Part shown: positions 45,851 through 55,187 of the stretch, piece by piece
Layout of the letters: every line of letters starts with the position of its first letter
Position numbering within the stretch: the first letter of the stretch is position 1
Assembly (NCBI RefSeq): GCF_000686805.1
Contig: NZ_JMLP01000012.1
Span: 1-64,000 of the forward strand
Reading direction: 5' to 3'
Length of the DNA stretch: 64,000 bases
From: Bacillus sp. UNC41MFS5
GTDB taxonomy: Bacteria; Bacillota; Bacilli; Bacillales_B; DSM-18226
Program-made: the position numbers and the translations under genes
Notes under the pieces: model-generated
Databases searched by the model: none
What the model was told of the DNA's origin: nothing
What the model saw: only the letters and a program-made list of their open reading frames with translations

Positions 45851-46615
45851 TTATAGGCTTTCATGAAGAAGATTTAATACGCTTCTTAATTCCTTAACTC
45901 CCACCTGCCCAGGGGCAGATGCTTTTTTCGCTGCTCCAAAAGTTAGGGCTGACCCAAATACTTCGCCGGCTAATCGACTAATGACCCCCTTACCTGCCAT
46001 AGACATGGTTATGAACGGTCGATCCGCATATTGCTCCTTCATTATATTTGTTGCTTCTAGGAGGGTGAGCACATCAGTTGTACAAGTGGGCATCACAGCA
46101 ATTTTCGGTAAATCGCCCCCTAATTCTTGCGCTTTCGTTAATCGAGAGATAATTTCCTCTTTTGCAGGCGTCTTATGAAAATCATGGTTTGAAATGATAA
46201 CCAAGACATTTTGGGCATGAGCACCTTCAATTATTCTTTTTACATCCTTTTCATCATTGAATAATTCAACATCAATGATATCAATCAGGCCAGTTTCTGC
46301 AATGATCTTGTTTAATTCAAAGTAGAAAGAAGTGGAAATTTCCTTATGTCCGCCTTCTTTATGACTTCGAAAAGTAAAGATGAGTGGTGTATTAGGCAGG
46401 AGTGAGCGAACTTCAATCAGCGCCTCTTTCACTTTTTCAATAACTTCTACATCCTCAAAAAAGTCGACACGCCATTCAACTAGATCTAAGTCGATACTTT
46501 TTAGAAATTTAGCTTCTTCCATTAATTGTGCAATGGTCTCGCCCACCAAAGGCACACAAATTTTTGGTATTCCTTCCCCAATTGTGAGGTTTCTAACAGT
46601 AACAGTTTTAGGCAT
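45851..46615 (-). CDS. aroD: 3-dehydroquinate dehydratase, type I
   Basis: A 254-residue type I DHQase (called aroC in B. subtilis), third step of the shikimate route. The catalytic His is in VIISNHDFHKTP and the Schiff-base Lys in LPKIAVMP, separated by the usual spacing; the N-terminal PKICVPLVGET block is typical. The ATG at 46615 has AAGGAG eight bases before; the GTG nine bases upstream is less likely. It forms a tandem with the shikimate kinase gene 41 bases away. The N-terminus MPKTVTVRNLTIGEG fits. Confidence 0.92.
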   Translation of the reverse strand: MPKTVTVRNLTIGEGIPKICVPLVGETIAQLMEEAKFLKSIDLDLVEWRVDFFEDVEVIEKVKEALIEVRSLLPNTPLIFTFRSHKEGGHKEISTSFYFELNKIIAETGLIDIIDVELFNDEKDVKRIIEGAHAQNVLVIISNHDFHKTPAKEEIISRLTKAQELGGDLPKIAVMPTCTTDVLTLLEATNIMKEQYADRPFITMSMAGKGVISRLAGEVFGSALTFGAAKKASAPGQVGVKELRSVLNLLHESL

Positions 46616-46656
46616 TTGCCCCACTCCTTGCTTAATCTTTTGAAATTTCTATGAGA

Positions 46657-47181
46657 CTATTCACCATATGAAATTAATTCTCTAACGATTTGGTCCGCAA
46701 TTTCCTCCGCGCTTTTATGATCAGTGGAAATCTGTACATGATGGTTCCTGTAAATATCTTGTCTTTTATAAAAAAGCTCTTCCATTTCTTCAATTGACTT
46801 TCCTTTTAACACAGGGCGACTATCAATAATTAACTCCAATCGATCCTTCCAGGCTTCCAAAGATAGTTCGAGGAAAATAACAATACAAGATGCTAAACAT
46901 ATCTCTCTAATCTCTTGTTGAAGGAAGGCGCCTCCACCTACAGAAATAATTTTTTGCTTCTGTTCTGCTAGACTTGCAATTAAACTTTTTTCCCTATCTC
47001 TAAATTCAGTCTCACCAAATTCAGCAAATATCTGGGACACCGGCATGTTATACTCTTTTTCAATTCTTTCATCAATATCAATAAAATCACGATTGAGTAT
47101 AGTAGCAACCTTCTTGCCAATCGTAGTTTTCCCAACACCCATAAACCCAATAAACACAATACTCTTGTCACTCATCTCCAA
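46657..47181 (-). CDS. aroK: Shikimate kinase
   Basis: A 174-residue P-loop kinase (aroI in B. subtilis) phosphorylating shikimate with ATP. The Walker A motif FMGVGKTT is at about 12-19, the shikimate-binding DIDERIEKEYNMPVSQIF block with its two Asp follows, and ISVGGGAFL is the third conserved loop. The start used is the TTG at 47181, ten bases after GGGAGG; an ATG at 47175 is possible but would be too far from that SD. It lies directly upstream of aroD on the same strand. Confidence 0.92.
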   Translation of the reverse strand: MEMSDKSIVFIGFMGVGKTTIGKKVATILNRDFIDIDERIEKEYNMPVSQIFAEFGETEFRDREKSLIASLAEQKQKIISVGGGAFLQQEIREICLASCIVIFLELSLEAWKDRLELIIDSRPVLKGKSIEEMEELFYKRQDIYRNHHVQISTDHKSAEEIADQIVRELISYGE

Positions 47182-47291
47182 AATACCCAGACCTCCCGTT
47201 GGTTAAAACAAATTATTAAGCATAATTATAATGCTATTTTGAGATTTAAGACAATTTTTTTGGAAAGAATGATTTATTGGTGCCTGACACC

Positions 47292-47319
47292 AAAAAAAGA
47301 GACCCGCATAGGAGTCTCT
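47292..47319 (-). terminator. Rho-independent terminator of the dpp operon
   Basis: On the minus strand AGAGACTCC pairs with GGGTCTCT around five bases, followed by TTTTTTTGG. It begins about five bases after the dppC stop. Next to it is GGTGCCTGACACC (47279-47291), part of a repeated terminator-like family. Confidence 0.8.
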
Positions 47320-47323
47320 ATAT

Positions 47324-48223
47324 CTATTGTTTCATTTTCGGGTCAAGGATATCCCTTAGTCCATCGCCCATTAAGTTAAAGCCTAGGACGGTCAGCATAA
47401 TAGCTACCCCTGGGAAGAATAATGTCCATGGTGCCTGGGTGATATAGTTTTTGGAATCGGCAAGCATTTTCCCCCATTCAGGTGTCGGTGCCTGTGCCCC
47501 CATTCCAAGAAACCCAAGGGCTGCTGCCTCTATAATAGCGGTAGCAATCGCTAAAGTAGCTTGGACGATTACTGGTGAAATACTATTAGGTAAAATATGC
47601 CGAAGAAGAATTCGGGTATCTTTCATTCCTACCGCACGGGCCGCCATAATATATTCTTCTTGTTTAACACTTAAAACTTTCGAACGAACAAGCCGTCCAA
47701 AATTCGGGATATTAATAACCGCAATTGCAATCAGTGCATTTTGCAATGATGGTCCCAAAATTGAAACAACCGCAATCGCCAAAAGAATACTTGGAAAGGC
47801 TAGCATAATATCAAAAATACGTGAGATAATTGCATCTACCCAGCGGCCGTAGTAACCAGCAACAATACCAAGGAATGTCCCTGCGACAACAGACCCTAAA
47901 ACAGAGAAAAATCCTACCCATAAAGATATTCTTGAGCCATAAACAATTCGAGAAAATATATCACGGCCAAAGTCATCAGTCCCAAACCAATGATCACTTG
48001 AAGGCGGGAGCATTCGGTCGGTTAGGACTTGTTCTTTATAACTATATGGAGCAATAATCGGGGCGATTATTGCAATAATGATAAAAAAGACAACAATCCC
48101 TAAACCCGCTAATGCTAATCGGTTTTTATAAAATGAAATCCATGCTTCCTTCCAGGGAGGTGTCAGCTTTTCTTCAACAATTACCGTCGTTATATTTGCC
48201 GGTTTTTTTGCAAGTTCCGCCAC
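47324..48223 (-). CDS. dppC: Peptide ABC transporter permease (DppC/OppC type)
   Basis: A 299-residue permease with an N-terminal cytosolic segment, about six TM helices and the conserved EAA loop EYIMAARAVGMKDTRILLRHILPNSISPV (about 195-225) that contacts the ATPase. It forms the membrane channel with DppB. It is the last gene of a dppDFABC-ordered operon and overlaps no neighbour. The family includes di- and oligopeptide and nickel transporters; which one this is cannot be told here. Confidence 0.9.
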   Translation of the reverse strand: MAELAKKPANITTVIVEEKLTPPWKEAWISFYKNRLALAGLGIVVFFIIIAIIAPIIAPYSYKEQVLTDRMLPPSSDHWFGTDDFGRDIFSRIVYGSRISLWVGFFSVLGSVVAGTFLGIVAGYYGRWVDAIISRIFDIMLAFPSILLAIAVVSILGPSLQNALIAIAVINIPNFGRLVRSKVLSVKQEEYIMAARAVGMKDTRILLRHILPNSISPVIVQATLAIATAIIEAAALGFLGMGAQAPTPEWGKMLADSKNYITQAPWTLFFPGVAIMLTVLGFNLMGDGLRDILDPKMKQ

Positions 48224-48240
48224 TTTTAGTTCCCCTCCTC

Positions 48241-49248
48241 TTATTTCGTATATTTAATTCGTGGATCTACAAACACATACAATAAATCCACGATTAAATT
48301 AATAAGAACAAAAATTGCTGCAATTATTAAAATCCCTGACTGTATAACCGGATAATCACGGTAGCCGATCGCATCGTATAGATATCTTCCGATTCCTGGC
48401 CATCCAAAGATGGTTTCCGTTAGAATAGCTCCTCCCAGTAAAAGACCTGTTTGCAGCCCGATAATCGTTAAAACAGGAATGACAGCATTTTTTAAGGAAT
48501 GCTTATACACAACCCAAAACATGCTCAGTCCCTTTGCTCTCGCTGTACGAACATAATCTGACTTCATCACCTCAAGCATGGTTGCCCGAGTCATTCTAGC
48601 AATAATCGCCATTGGAATGGTAGCAAGTGCAATGCTTGGCAGGACCAAATGCTTTAGGACTGTAATAAACTGATCGGTTCTTCCTTGTAATAAAGTATCT
48701 ATTAAATAGAAATTAGTAATCGCTGAAACGGGGTCTCTTACATTCTCTCTTCCCGTCGTCGGCAGCCATCCTAATTCAATAGAAAATACCCATTGTTCCA
48801 TTAAACCAAGCCAAAAAATCGGCAAAGATACACCAATTAGAGCTAGGATCATTGCAACATAATCAAACCAAGATTTGGAGAACCAGGCACTGATAATCCC
48901 TGCATTTACTCCGACAATGATGGCAATCAACATAGCTACGACAGTTAGTTCTGCCGTTGCTGCTAAGTAGGGCCATATTTCTTCATTAATAGGACCTCTT
49001 GTTCGGAGTGAAACTCCTAAATCCCCATGAAGCAGGGAATTTATATAATCTGCGTATTGTATGTACCAAGGCCTGTCCAACCCTAATTCCTTTGTTAACG
49101 TGGCAATTGATTCTGCTGTTGCTCTCTGTCCAAGAATTACCTGAGCGGGATTTCCTGGAATAGCATGGATAATAGCAAAAACAACAAGCGTCATCCCAAT
49201 TAAAACAGGTATTAACGAAAACACCCGGCGGACTGTATATGTTAACAA
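48241..49248 (-). CDS. dppB: Peptide ABC transporter permease (DppB/OppB type)
   Basis: A 335-residue permease with six TM helices and the EAA loop SDYVRTARAKGLSMFWVVYKHSLKNAVIPV. The N-terminus LTYTVRRVFSLIPVLIGMTLVVF matches DppB. I choose the TTG at 49248 (AGGTG six bases before); the ATG of the longer frame at 49272 lies before that SD. It works with DppC. It follows the binding-protein gene after a 128-base gap holding a hairpin. Confidence 0.9.
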   Translation of the reverse strand: MLTYTVRRVFSLIPVLIGMTLVVFAIIHAIPGNPAQVILGQRATAESIATLTKELGLDRPWYIQYADYINSLLHGDLGVSLRTRGPINEEIWPYLAATAELTVVAMLIAIIVGVNAGIISAWFSKSWFDYVAMILALIGVSLPIFWLGLMEQWVFSIELGWLPTTGRENVRDPVSAITNFYLIDTLLQGRTDQFITVLKHLVLPSIALATIPMAIIARMTRATMLEVMKSDYVRTARAKGLSMFWVVYKHSLKNAVIPVLTIIGLQTGLLLGGAILTETIFGWPGIGRYLYDAIGYRDYPVIQSGILIIAAIFVLINLIVDLLYVFVDPRIKYTK

Positions 49249-49339
49249 TTTATTCACCTCACTGTAAAGCATCAGCGCCCTTCTAGACGCTTCCGCAAAA
49301 CCATTTTTTACAAAATAAATTGAATGTGCTTAGCTAACA

Positions 49340-49367
49340 AAAGGGGAGGCTATACTCCCTCCCCTTT
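49340..49367 (-). terminator. Hairpin between dppA and dppB
   Basis: AAAGGGGAGG pairs with CCTCCCCTTT around eight bases, between the dppA stop and dppB. In ABC operons this kind of hairpin often protects or partly ends the binding-protein transcript, making the binding protein more abundant; inferred here. Confidence 0.5.
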
Positions 49368-49376
49368 CAGCCATGA

Positions 49377-50993
49377 TTATTTAAATTCAACTTTTGTCAA
49401 TGCTTCTGATCCAGTTGGGTGTGGTAAGTAATTTGCCACATCTTTACCAGCTGCTAACAGTGGTGTAGAGTGAACAAGTGGAACCCACGGAGCATCATCA
49501 TGAATAATAACTTGTGCTTCTTCGTAAAGTGCATTACGCTTTGCTTGATCAATTTCTGTTTGTGCTTTAATTAAGACGTCATGTAACTTGTCATTGCTGT
49601 ATTGGGAATAGTTGTTACTTCCAATGCTGTCTTTATCAAGCAATGTGTATAAGAAGTTATCAGGGTCACCATTGTCACCTGTCCAGCCAAGCATGAACAT
49701 ATCAAATTCACCTTTTGCTGCTTTATCTAAGTAAGTAGCCCAGTCCACAGATTGGATTTTGGCTTTGACGTTGATTTTGCTTAAACTCTCTTGAATAACT
49801 TCAGCCACTTTTTGTGCTTCTGGCATATAAGGGCGCGCAACAGGCATTGCCCATAAGTCGATTTCAAATCCTTTTTCGTATCCAGCTTCTTTCAACAATG
49901 CTTTAGCTTTCTCTAAATCATATGGATACGGCTCAACTGACTTATTATAGCCTTCAATGGATGGAGGCATTGGATTAACAGCCGCTAGAGCTTTCCCACC
50001 ATAAAATGCATCAATAATCGACTTTTTATCGACAGCGTAGTTGATAGCTTGACGAACTAACTTATTATCAAATGGTTTACGAGTAGTTGTTAAACCAATA
50101 TAACCAACATTCATTGATGGACGTTCGATTACTTGGAGGTTAGCATTTGATTTAACTGTAGCCTCATCTGAATTATTCAGTCCATCCATAACGTCAATCT
50201 CGCCATTTGCAAGCGCGTTAAGACGTGCAGTATTTTCAGGGATTACACGGAAAATAACTTTGTTTAACTTAGGTAAACCTTTTTGCCAGTAGTCAGGGTT
50301 CTTCTCAAGCGTAATTGTATCGTTCTCTTTCCATTCAACGAATTTAAATGGACCTGTACCAACAGGATTTTGTCTAAACTTGTCACCGAATTTTTTAACA
50401 GCCGCAGGGCTTGCAATTCCAAACGGAGACATAGCCAGGTTCTTTAAGAATGGAGCCTGTGGACGTTTTAAAACAAATTGAACAGTATTCGCATCTAAGG
50501 CTTTAACTTCTTTAATAACGTGGCCCTCATCCTTTTTAAATCCACCAAACATAGTGTAATAAGGGAATTTATCAGCATCCCCATTCATCCATCGATCAAA
50601 GTTAAAAACAACCGCATCTGCATTAAAATCAGTACCATCATGGAATTTAACGCCTTGACGAAGCTTGAAGGTGTAAGTTAAGCCATCAGGTGTCACTTCC
50701 CACGATTCAGCAAGTCCTGGATTAATAGTAGTATCTTGATCACCATATTGGATTAATGTTTCATAAATGTTTTCTGTTACTTTGAATGCTTCACCTTCAG
50801 TTGTTGTAATCGGATCTAGAGATGTAGAATCTCCACCACGACCATAAACTAGTGTATCCTTTTTCGATCCGCCACTTGTGGCAGGATCTTTCTTGCCGCC
50901 TGCTTCTTCATTCGTTTTGCTGCTACAGCCAACTAAAAACATACTGATGGCTAATAGAGAAATCAATAGCAGTTTAAAAGATTTCTTCTTCAT
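49377..50993 (-). CDS. dppA: Peptide-binding lipoprotein, SBP family 5
   Basis: A 538-residue extracellular solute-binding protein. The signal peptide ends in the lipobox LVGC with the lipidated Cys at 23, followed by a Ser/Thr/Lys/Gly-rich linker. The mature part is a family 5 periplasmic-type binding protein (WEVTPDGLTYTFKLRQGVKFHDGTDF, NPVGTGPFKFVEW and RQAINYAVDKKSII are its conserved blocks). Anchored on the outside, it hands peptides to the DppBC channel. It may bind peptides, but nickel or sugars are possible for this family. Confidence 0.9.
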   Translation of the reverse strand: MKKKSFKLLLISLLAISMFLVGCSSKTNEEAGGKKDPATSGGSKKDTLVYGRGGDSTSLDPITTTEGEAFKVTENIYETLIQYGDQDTTINPGLAESWEVTPDGLTYTFKLRQGVKFHDGTDFNADAVVFNFDRWMNGDADKFPYYTMFGGFKKDEGHVIKEVKALDANTVQFVLKRPQAPFLKNLAMSPFGIASPAAVKKFGDKFRQNPVGTGPFKFVEWKENDTITLEKNPDYWQKGLPKLNKVIFRVIPENTARLNALANGEIDVMDGLNNSDEATVKSNANLQVIERPSMNVGYIGLTTTRKPFDNKLVRQAINYAVDKKSIIDAFYGGKALAAVNPMPPSIEGYNKSVEPYPYDLEKAKALLKEAGYEKGFEIDLWAMPVARPYMPEAQKVAEVIQESLSKINVKAKIQSVDWATYLDKAAKGEFDMFMLGWTGDNGDPDNFLYTLLDKDSIGSNNYSQYSNDKLHDVLIKAQTEIDQAKRNALYEEAQVIIHDDAPWVPLVHSTPLLAAGKDVANYLPHPTGSEALTKVEFK

Positions 50994-51045
50994 AAGCTTT
51001 TTTAACCCCCTATATTTTTGTTTTCTTTATCATAAATGCTGCAAA

Positions 51046-52014
51046 TCACTTGTTATACAAGTGACATGCGACAAAATGACCGTTCAGGTTTTGTTCCGCT
51101 GGTCTAGTATTTTTACAAATATCCATCACCTGTGAGCAGCGTGTATGGAAGGCACAACCTGAAGGAGGATTTGCTGGACTTGGTAATTCTCCTTCTATTA
51201 AAATTGTTTCCCTCTTTATATCTGGATCTGGTATTGGTACAGCTGAAAGAAGTGCTTTTGTGTATGGATGCTTTGGATTCTCATAAAGCTCCTCACTTTC
51301 AGCTAACTCTATTAATCTTCCTAAATACATCACGCCCACGCGATCACTAATATGGCGTACTACCCCTAAATCATGAGCGATAAAAATGTATGTAAGCTGG
51401 AATTCTTTTTGAATATCCTTCATCAGATTTAGAACCTGAGCCTGTATCGATACGTCGAGCGCTGACACAGGCTCATCCGCAATAATTAGTTTCGGTTTCG
51501 TCATTAACGCTTTTGCAATTCCAATCCGCTGACGCTGACCACCGCTGAATTGGTGTGGATATCTCTTGGCATGGTAGCTGCTTAATCCTACGACTTCAAG
51601 CATATCTCTCACTTGCTTTTTACGTTCCTCTTTAGTCCCAATTCCATGGACAATCAACGGCTCTTCAAGAATCTGTTCGATAGAATGTCGTGGATTGAGC
51701 GATGCATAGGGATCCTGGAACACCATCTGGATATCACGCCGGGTTTTTCTTAATTCCGATTTTGACATACTAGTAATCTCTTGATCTTCAAAAACAATTC
51801 TTCCCTCACTCACTTCAATTAAACGCATGAGCAGACGACCAGTTGTCGATTTACCGCAACCGCTTTCACCAACGATGCCCAATGTCTCTCCTTTTCTAAC
51901 GTAAAAAGATACATCGTCTACCGCTTTGACCTCTCCTTGTTTCCTTCCAAACAGGCCGCCGGTAATCGGAAAGTACTTTTTTAAACCATTAACTTCAAGA
52001 AGTAATCCTGACAT
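51046..52014 (-). CDS. dppF: Peptide ABC transporter ATP-binding protein (DppF/OppF type)
   Basis: A 322-residue ATPase. Walker A GESGCGKST, signature FSGGQRQR, Walker B LIIADEPVSALD and switch HDLGVVRHI are intact. The C-terminal region CAFHTRCSQVMDICKNTRPAEQ has the cysteines typical of the Opp/Dpp ATPases. The start is the ATG at 52014 (AAGGAG upstream); the earlier GTG at 52023 lies within that SD. It overlaps dppD by 20 bases. It pairs with DppD. Confidence 0.9.
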   Translation of the reverse strand: MSGLLLEVNGLKKYFPITGGLFGRKQGEVKAVDDVSFYVRKGETLGIVGESGCGKSTTGRLLMRLIEVSEGRIVFEDQEITSMSKSELRKTRRDIQMVFQDPYASLNPRHSIEQILEEPLIVHGIGTKEERKKQVRDMLEVVGLSSYHAKRYPHQFSGGQRQRIGIAKALMTKPKLIIADEPVSALDVSIQAQVLNLMKDIQKEFQLTYIFIAHDLGVVRHISDRVGVMYLGRLIELAESEELYENPKHPYTKALLSAVPIPDPDIKRETILIEGELPSPANPPSGCAFHTRCSQVMDICKNTRPAEQNLNGHFVACHLYNK

Positions 52015-53008
52015 GGTTGTCACTCTCCTTCTTCAATGTATGTAGGAAACAGCGCACTTCATGTCCGTCTTTTTCCGTCTTAAATAAATCCGGTGTTTCT
52101 TCCTGGCATTCGGCGAATGCATCTGCACACCTTGCGGCGAATCGGCAGCCCTTATGAATTGTCCCTGGAGTAGGAACTGCGCCAGGAATACTATACAGTC
52201 GTTCCGTTTTCCCTCTTAAATCGGGTACAGATTTTAACAGGCCCTTCGTATAAGGATGTTGAGGATTTTTGAGAATCGTTCGAACATCACCCTGCTCCAC
52301 GATTTGCCCGGCATACATAACAATTACTCGTTCACAAATTTCAGCCACAACCCCTAAATCATGGGTAATAAGAATGATCGTTGTGTTTGTCTTTTTATTT
52401 AAATCCTTCATTAATGCAAGGATTTGTGCTTGAATTGTCACATCGAGTGCAGTTGTTGGCTCGTCTGCAATTAACACCCTAGGATTGCAGGCCATTGCCA
52501 TGGCAATCATAACCCTCTGCCTCATTCCACCCGAAAGCTGGTGGGGATGATCTTTAATAATTCCTTCTGCCCTTGGGATTCCAACCAGTTTTAATAATTC
52601 AATACTGCGGACCATTGCTTCTTTCTTCGAAAGGTCTGTATGTAAGCGAATCGCTTCTATTAATTGATTGCCAATCGTAAACAGCGGATTTAATGATGTC
52701 ATGGGTTCTTGAAAAATCATAGAAATCTGATTACCACGGATTTTGCGCCACTCTTTTTCAGATAAATTTTTCAAGTCTTTTCCTTCAAAAACAATTTCGC
52801 CATTCTCGATTTTCCCTGGTGGTGAAGGAATCAGCCCCATAGCCGTTAGAGAAGTGACACTTTTACCACTCCCTGATTCACCAACGATTCCTAATATTTC
52901 GCCATCCTTTAAATCAAAACTGATACCATCCACAGCCGGAACGAATTTTTTCCCTGATTGAAATGACACCTTTAAGTCTTTTATTCGAAGAATAGGATCC
53001 TTTTCCAC
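51995..53008 (-). CDS. dppD: Peptide ABC transporter ATP-binding protein (DppD/OppD type)
   Basis: A 337-residue ATPase with Walker A GESGSGKS, signature LSGGMRQR, Walker [12 protein letters not shown] and switch [10 protein letters not shown]. The C-terminal oligopeptide-transport domain has [21 protein letters not shown]. The start is a GTG at 53008 with AGGTG before it. First gene of the operon, behind a sigma-A promoter (TTGACA-17-TAAAGT). Order dppD-dppF-dppA-dppB-dppC is different from E. coli but seen in Bacillus. Confidence 0.9.
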   Translation of the reverse strand: MEKDPILRIKDLKVSFQSGKKFVPAVDGISFDLKDGEILGIVGESGSGKSVTSLTAMGLIPSPPGKIENGEIVFEGKDLKNLSEKEWRKIRGNQISMIFQEPMTSLNPLFTIGNQLIEAIRLHTDLSKKEAMVRSIELLKLVGIPRAEGIIKDHPHQLSGGMRQRVMIAMAMACNPRVLIADEPTTALDVTIQAQILALMKDLNKKTNTTIILITHDLGVVAEICERVIVMYAGQIVEQGDVRTILKNPQHPYTKGLLKSVPDLRGKTERLYSIPGAVPTPGTIHKGCRFAARCADAFAECQEETPDLFKTEKDGHEVRCFLHTLKKESDNHVRITS

Positions 53009-53103
53009 ATTTGCACCTACCTGTTCATTCGTTTGTTTTATGTATTCTTTTTTATCAGAAATATAATAATATAATAAATTTTAAAATTATTATGACATAT
53101 ATA

Positions 53104-53132
53104 ACTTTAGTGGCACTATCCAAATTTGTCAA
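53104..53132 (-). promoter_or_regulatory. Likely dppD promoter
   Basis: On the minus strand TTGACA (53127-53132), 17-base spacer, TAAAGT (53104-53109), about 95 bases before the dppD start codon. The intervening leader is AT-rich and shows no obvious operator. Confidence 0.55.
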
Positions 53133-53265
53133 TTACGTGAAAAAAGTTCAAAATATCCCAGTACTACAGAGTCGCGTTAATGTAATAACGTATTTTATTG
53201 TGTTTTGTACCTAATTTTTCGTTTAAATATTAAAATACTAAAAAGTATATAAAGGAAATAAAAAA

Positions 53266-53293
53266 CCCTGCAAGACTATCGCTGTCTTACAGG
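53266..53293 (-). terminator. Terminator overlapping the end of the GyrI-like gene
   Basis: On the minus strand CCCTGTAAGAC pairs with GTCTTGCAGGG (one G/T pair), followed by TTTTTTATTT. The stem contains the last codons of the gene. Confidence 0.8.
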
Positions 53294-53905
53294 GAATCTT
53301 AATACAGTTTTTAGTTTTTGCGCATCAGTCTTGCGAGGGTCAGATAGATAAATTTCCCGGTGGATTTTACTTGTTCGAATATAGCCATTTTTCTCGCAAA
53401 AGAACTCCATTTTAGTGAAACTTTCTTGTTCATTATCGTAAGGCCCGATATGCATAATTTGGCAGGAAAGACCGTCTGTTTGTTCGCCAAATATCGCTTT
53501 ATCAAGATATGGATATGGATTTGGCTTTTTCTTTTTCGTTTGCTCCACAAATTTCGCAAATAGATTCTTGGTTAAAAATTCAAGTTGTCGGATCATAATC
53601 GTGTATTTGTAATTACTCTTGTCTTGTACCGACTTAGACTTATCGATTAAATCCCAAATACCTTCAAGAGGAAAGACAGTATACTCATAGTATCCTTCAG
53701 GCACTTCCTTACCTTTATAAGACATTTTCACAGCATAACTAAGACTGTATAATGCTTCAGTTGCTCTAGCAAATTCCTCACCGTTTGGGTCGCCAGTGCC
53801 ACTAATCATAATAAATGGCATCTTAGGTACATCAATAATTACTGGTACAGTTTTTGGAAGGTAAATATGCTTATACGTTTTCTTATACTCAACTTTTGTA
53901 CCCAT
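53276..53905 (-). CDS. GyrI-like small-molecule-binding domain protein
   Basis: A 209-residue protein resembling the GyrI-like / effector-binding superfamily (as in YdeE and the C-terminal part of AraC-type regulators), with two SHS2-like repeats. PFIMISGTGDPNGEEFARATEALY at about 30-53 and QIMHIGPYDNEQESFTKMEFFCEKNGY at about 145-172 are the two halves. There is no DNA-binding domain. It may bind or modify a hydrophobic small molecule. It is next to a MerR/TipA-like regulator whose C-terminal domain binds antibiotics, so drug response is possible. Assignment is to superfamily only. Confidence 0.72.
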   Translation of the reverse strand: MGTKVEYKKTYKHIYLPKTVPVIIDVPKMPFIMISGTGDPNGEEFARATEALYSLSYAVKMSYKGKEVPEGYYEYTVFPLEGIWDLIDKSKSVQDKSNYKYTIMIRQLEFLTKNLFAKFVEQTKKKKPNPYPYLDKAIFGEQTDGLSCQIMHIGPYDNEQESFTKMEFFCEKNGYIRTSKIHREIYLSDPRKTDAQKLKTVLRFPVRQR

Positions 53906-54018
53906 CGTTTATCTCCTGTTTCTATTATATATGCTCGTTAAAGTTGCCTATTGATCTCCGCTCCATGAAGTATGGTGCCAAAATCAACAATATGCTTTAA
54001 CATTTACATTATAAAAGA

Positions 54019-54783
54019 TTATTTTTTCATACCGGTATAAATATGAATGGCATCTCTTAGGAACGCTGCTGTACCAGGCTGTTCCTTATCATAATAAGCG
54101 GTAAATCTTTCATCATCCACATACATTTGTGCAAGACCCGCATGGGCTTCCTTACTATATTTATTCCAATAGTAACATAACCATTGTTTATGGAGATCTG
54201 CTGCTTTTTGGGCTAAATCCCCTGCAGGGTCTCCAGTTTTATAGGCCTCAGCAAGAGTTACTGTGACAAGTTCAGCTAACTTGGTAACCTCCTCATATTG
54301 CTCTTCAGTCATATTCTGCAGTTTTGCGTTGGATTTAATTACTGCATCATCGCCGTATTTTTCACGAATCTCTTTTCCATACTTTTTCTCGTTGTCATCA
54401 ATCATTTTTTTCTTAAATCCCTCGAACTTTTCTTTATTGGACATTTTCATTCTCCCTTCTTTTACTGCAATTGTCTTATCCACATTTGCAATTAACACTT
54501 CTAATTGTTCCTTTTTCTCAAGGAGTTTCTTCCGATGTTCTTTCAGTGCAGCAGCACCGTCAAAGGAAGGAGCCGTTACGATTTCTTTTATGTTCTCTAA
54601 ACTGATTCCTAATTCCCTGTAGAATAAGATTTGCTGCAAGCAATCAACTTCTGCTTGACCATAGATTCGGTATCCTGACGAATTAATTCTTGCCGGCTTA
54701 AGAATCCCTATTTCATCATAATACCGAAGTGTCCTGGTGCTAACTCCTGCTAGACTTCCAAGCTTCTGCACAGTATATTCCAT
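54019..54783 (-). CDS. MerR family regulator, TipAL/Mta-like
   Basis: A 254-residue regulator. The N-terminal MerR winged helix (STRTLRYYDEIGILKPARINSSGYRIYG, about 15-42) is followed by a dimerisation helix and a C-terminal TipAS antibiotic-binding domain (about 125-254, ending in YVDDERFTAYYDKEQPGTAAFLRDAIHIY). It resembles Mta of B. subtilis, which activates multidrug efflux genes when TipAS binds a drug. Which genes are controlled here is unknown; the GyrI-like gene downstream is the nearest candidate. Confidence 0.85.
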   Translation of the reverse strand: MEYTVQKLGSLAGVSTRTLRYYDEIGILKPARINSSGYRIYGQAEVDCLQQILFYRELGISLENIKEIVTAPSFDGAAALKEHRKKLLEKKEQLEVLIANVDKTIAVKEGRMKMSNKEKFEGFKKKMIDDNEKKYGKEIREKYGDDAVIKSNAKLQNMTEEQYEEVTKLAELVTVTLAEAYKTGDPAGDLAQKAADLHKQWLCYYWNKYSKEAHAGLAQMYVDDERFTAYYDKEQPGTAAFLRDAIHIYTGMKK

Positions 54784-54866
54784 TCGCTCACCTCCTTGTT
54801 AAACTAACGATACACCTTTACGCAACGTCAATGTCAATAACAATAAAGCCTATTTTTTTAGAAAAA

Positions 54867-54916
54867 GGTGCCTGACACTACAGATGGACATTTGTCCATC
54901 TCTAGTGTCAGGCACC
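54867..54916. repeat. Long inverted repeat with GTGCCTGACAC core
   Basis: The 24-base arms GGTGCCTGACACTA-AGATGGACA and TGTCCATCT-TAGTGTCAGGCACC pair around two bases with a single C/C mismatch. The GGTGCCTGACAC core also occurs at 47279 and, in part, at 56681. It lies between the divergent MerR and POT genes and has no coding potential. The rest of 54784-55131 holds only a weak cre-like site (55085-55098, 12 of 14). Confidence 0.6.
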
Positions 54917-55131
54917 AAATTAATTTGGAGGATTTTTTTTAGTATAGTTTGCTCTTTTTAAACCAAAATTAAAGATAAGGATTTATCTATCACTCTAGTA
55001 GAGTGAAAAGTCCCTTTTCTCTGAATGTATTTATTATTTCAAAAAAACTTTCTTTTCCGATCTAAATTAACTAAAATTCAGTATTGGCAACGTTTACAAC
55101 CTTTCATAACTTCTTTTCCTAAAAAATGTTT

Positions 55132-55161
55132 TTGACAATTCAAAACTTAAGAAAGTATTAT
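55132..55161 (+). promoter_or_regulatory. dtpT promoter
   Basis: TTGACA (55132-55137), 18-base spacer, TATTAT (55156-55161), within 30 bases of the SD AAAGGGAGG. A good sigma-A promoter; alternative overlapping -10 TATAAT at 55159 would need a 21-base spacer. Confidence 0.65.
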
Positions 55162-55187
55162 AATATAATATAAAGGGAGGTAATAAC

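Noticed and set aside
47451..47852. Plus-strand ORF of 133 residues inside dppC
   Set aside because: Antisense shadow of a conserved permease with repeated Ile/Ala; no SD or promoter.
54263..54622. Plus-strand ORF of 119 residues opposite the MerR gene
   Set aside because: Ser/Phe-rich, antisense to a clear regulator; no SD.
55085..55098. cre-like site before dtpT
   Set aside because: Only 12 of 14 positions match; kept as a remark, not a feature.
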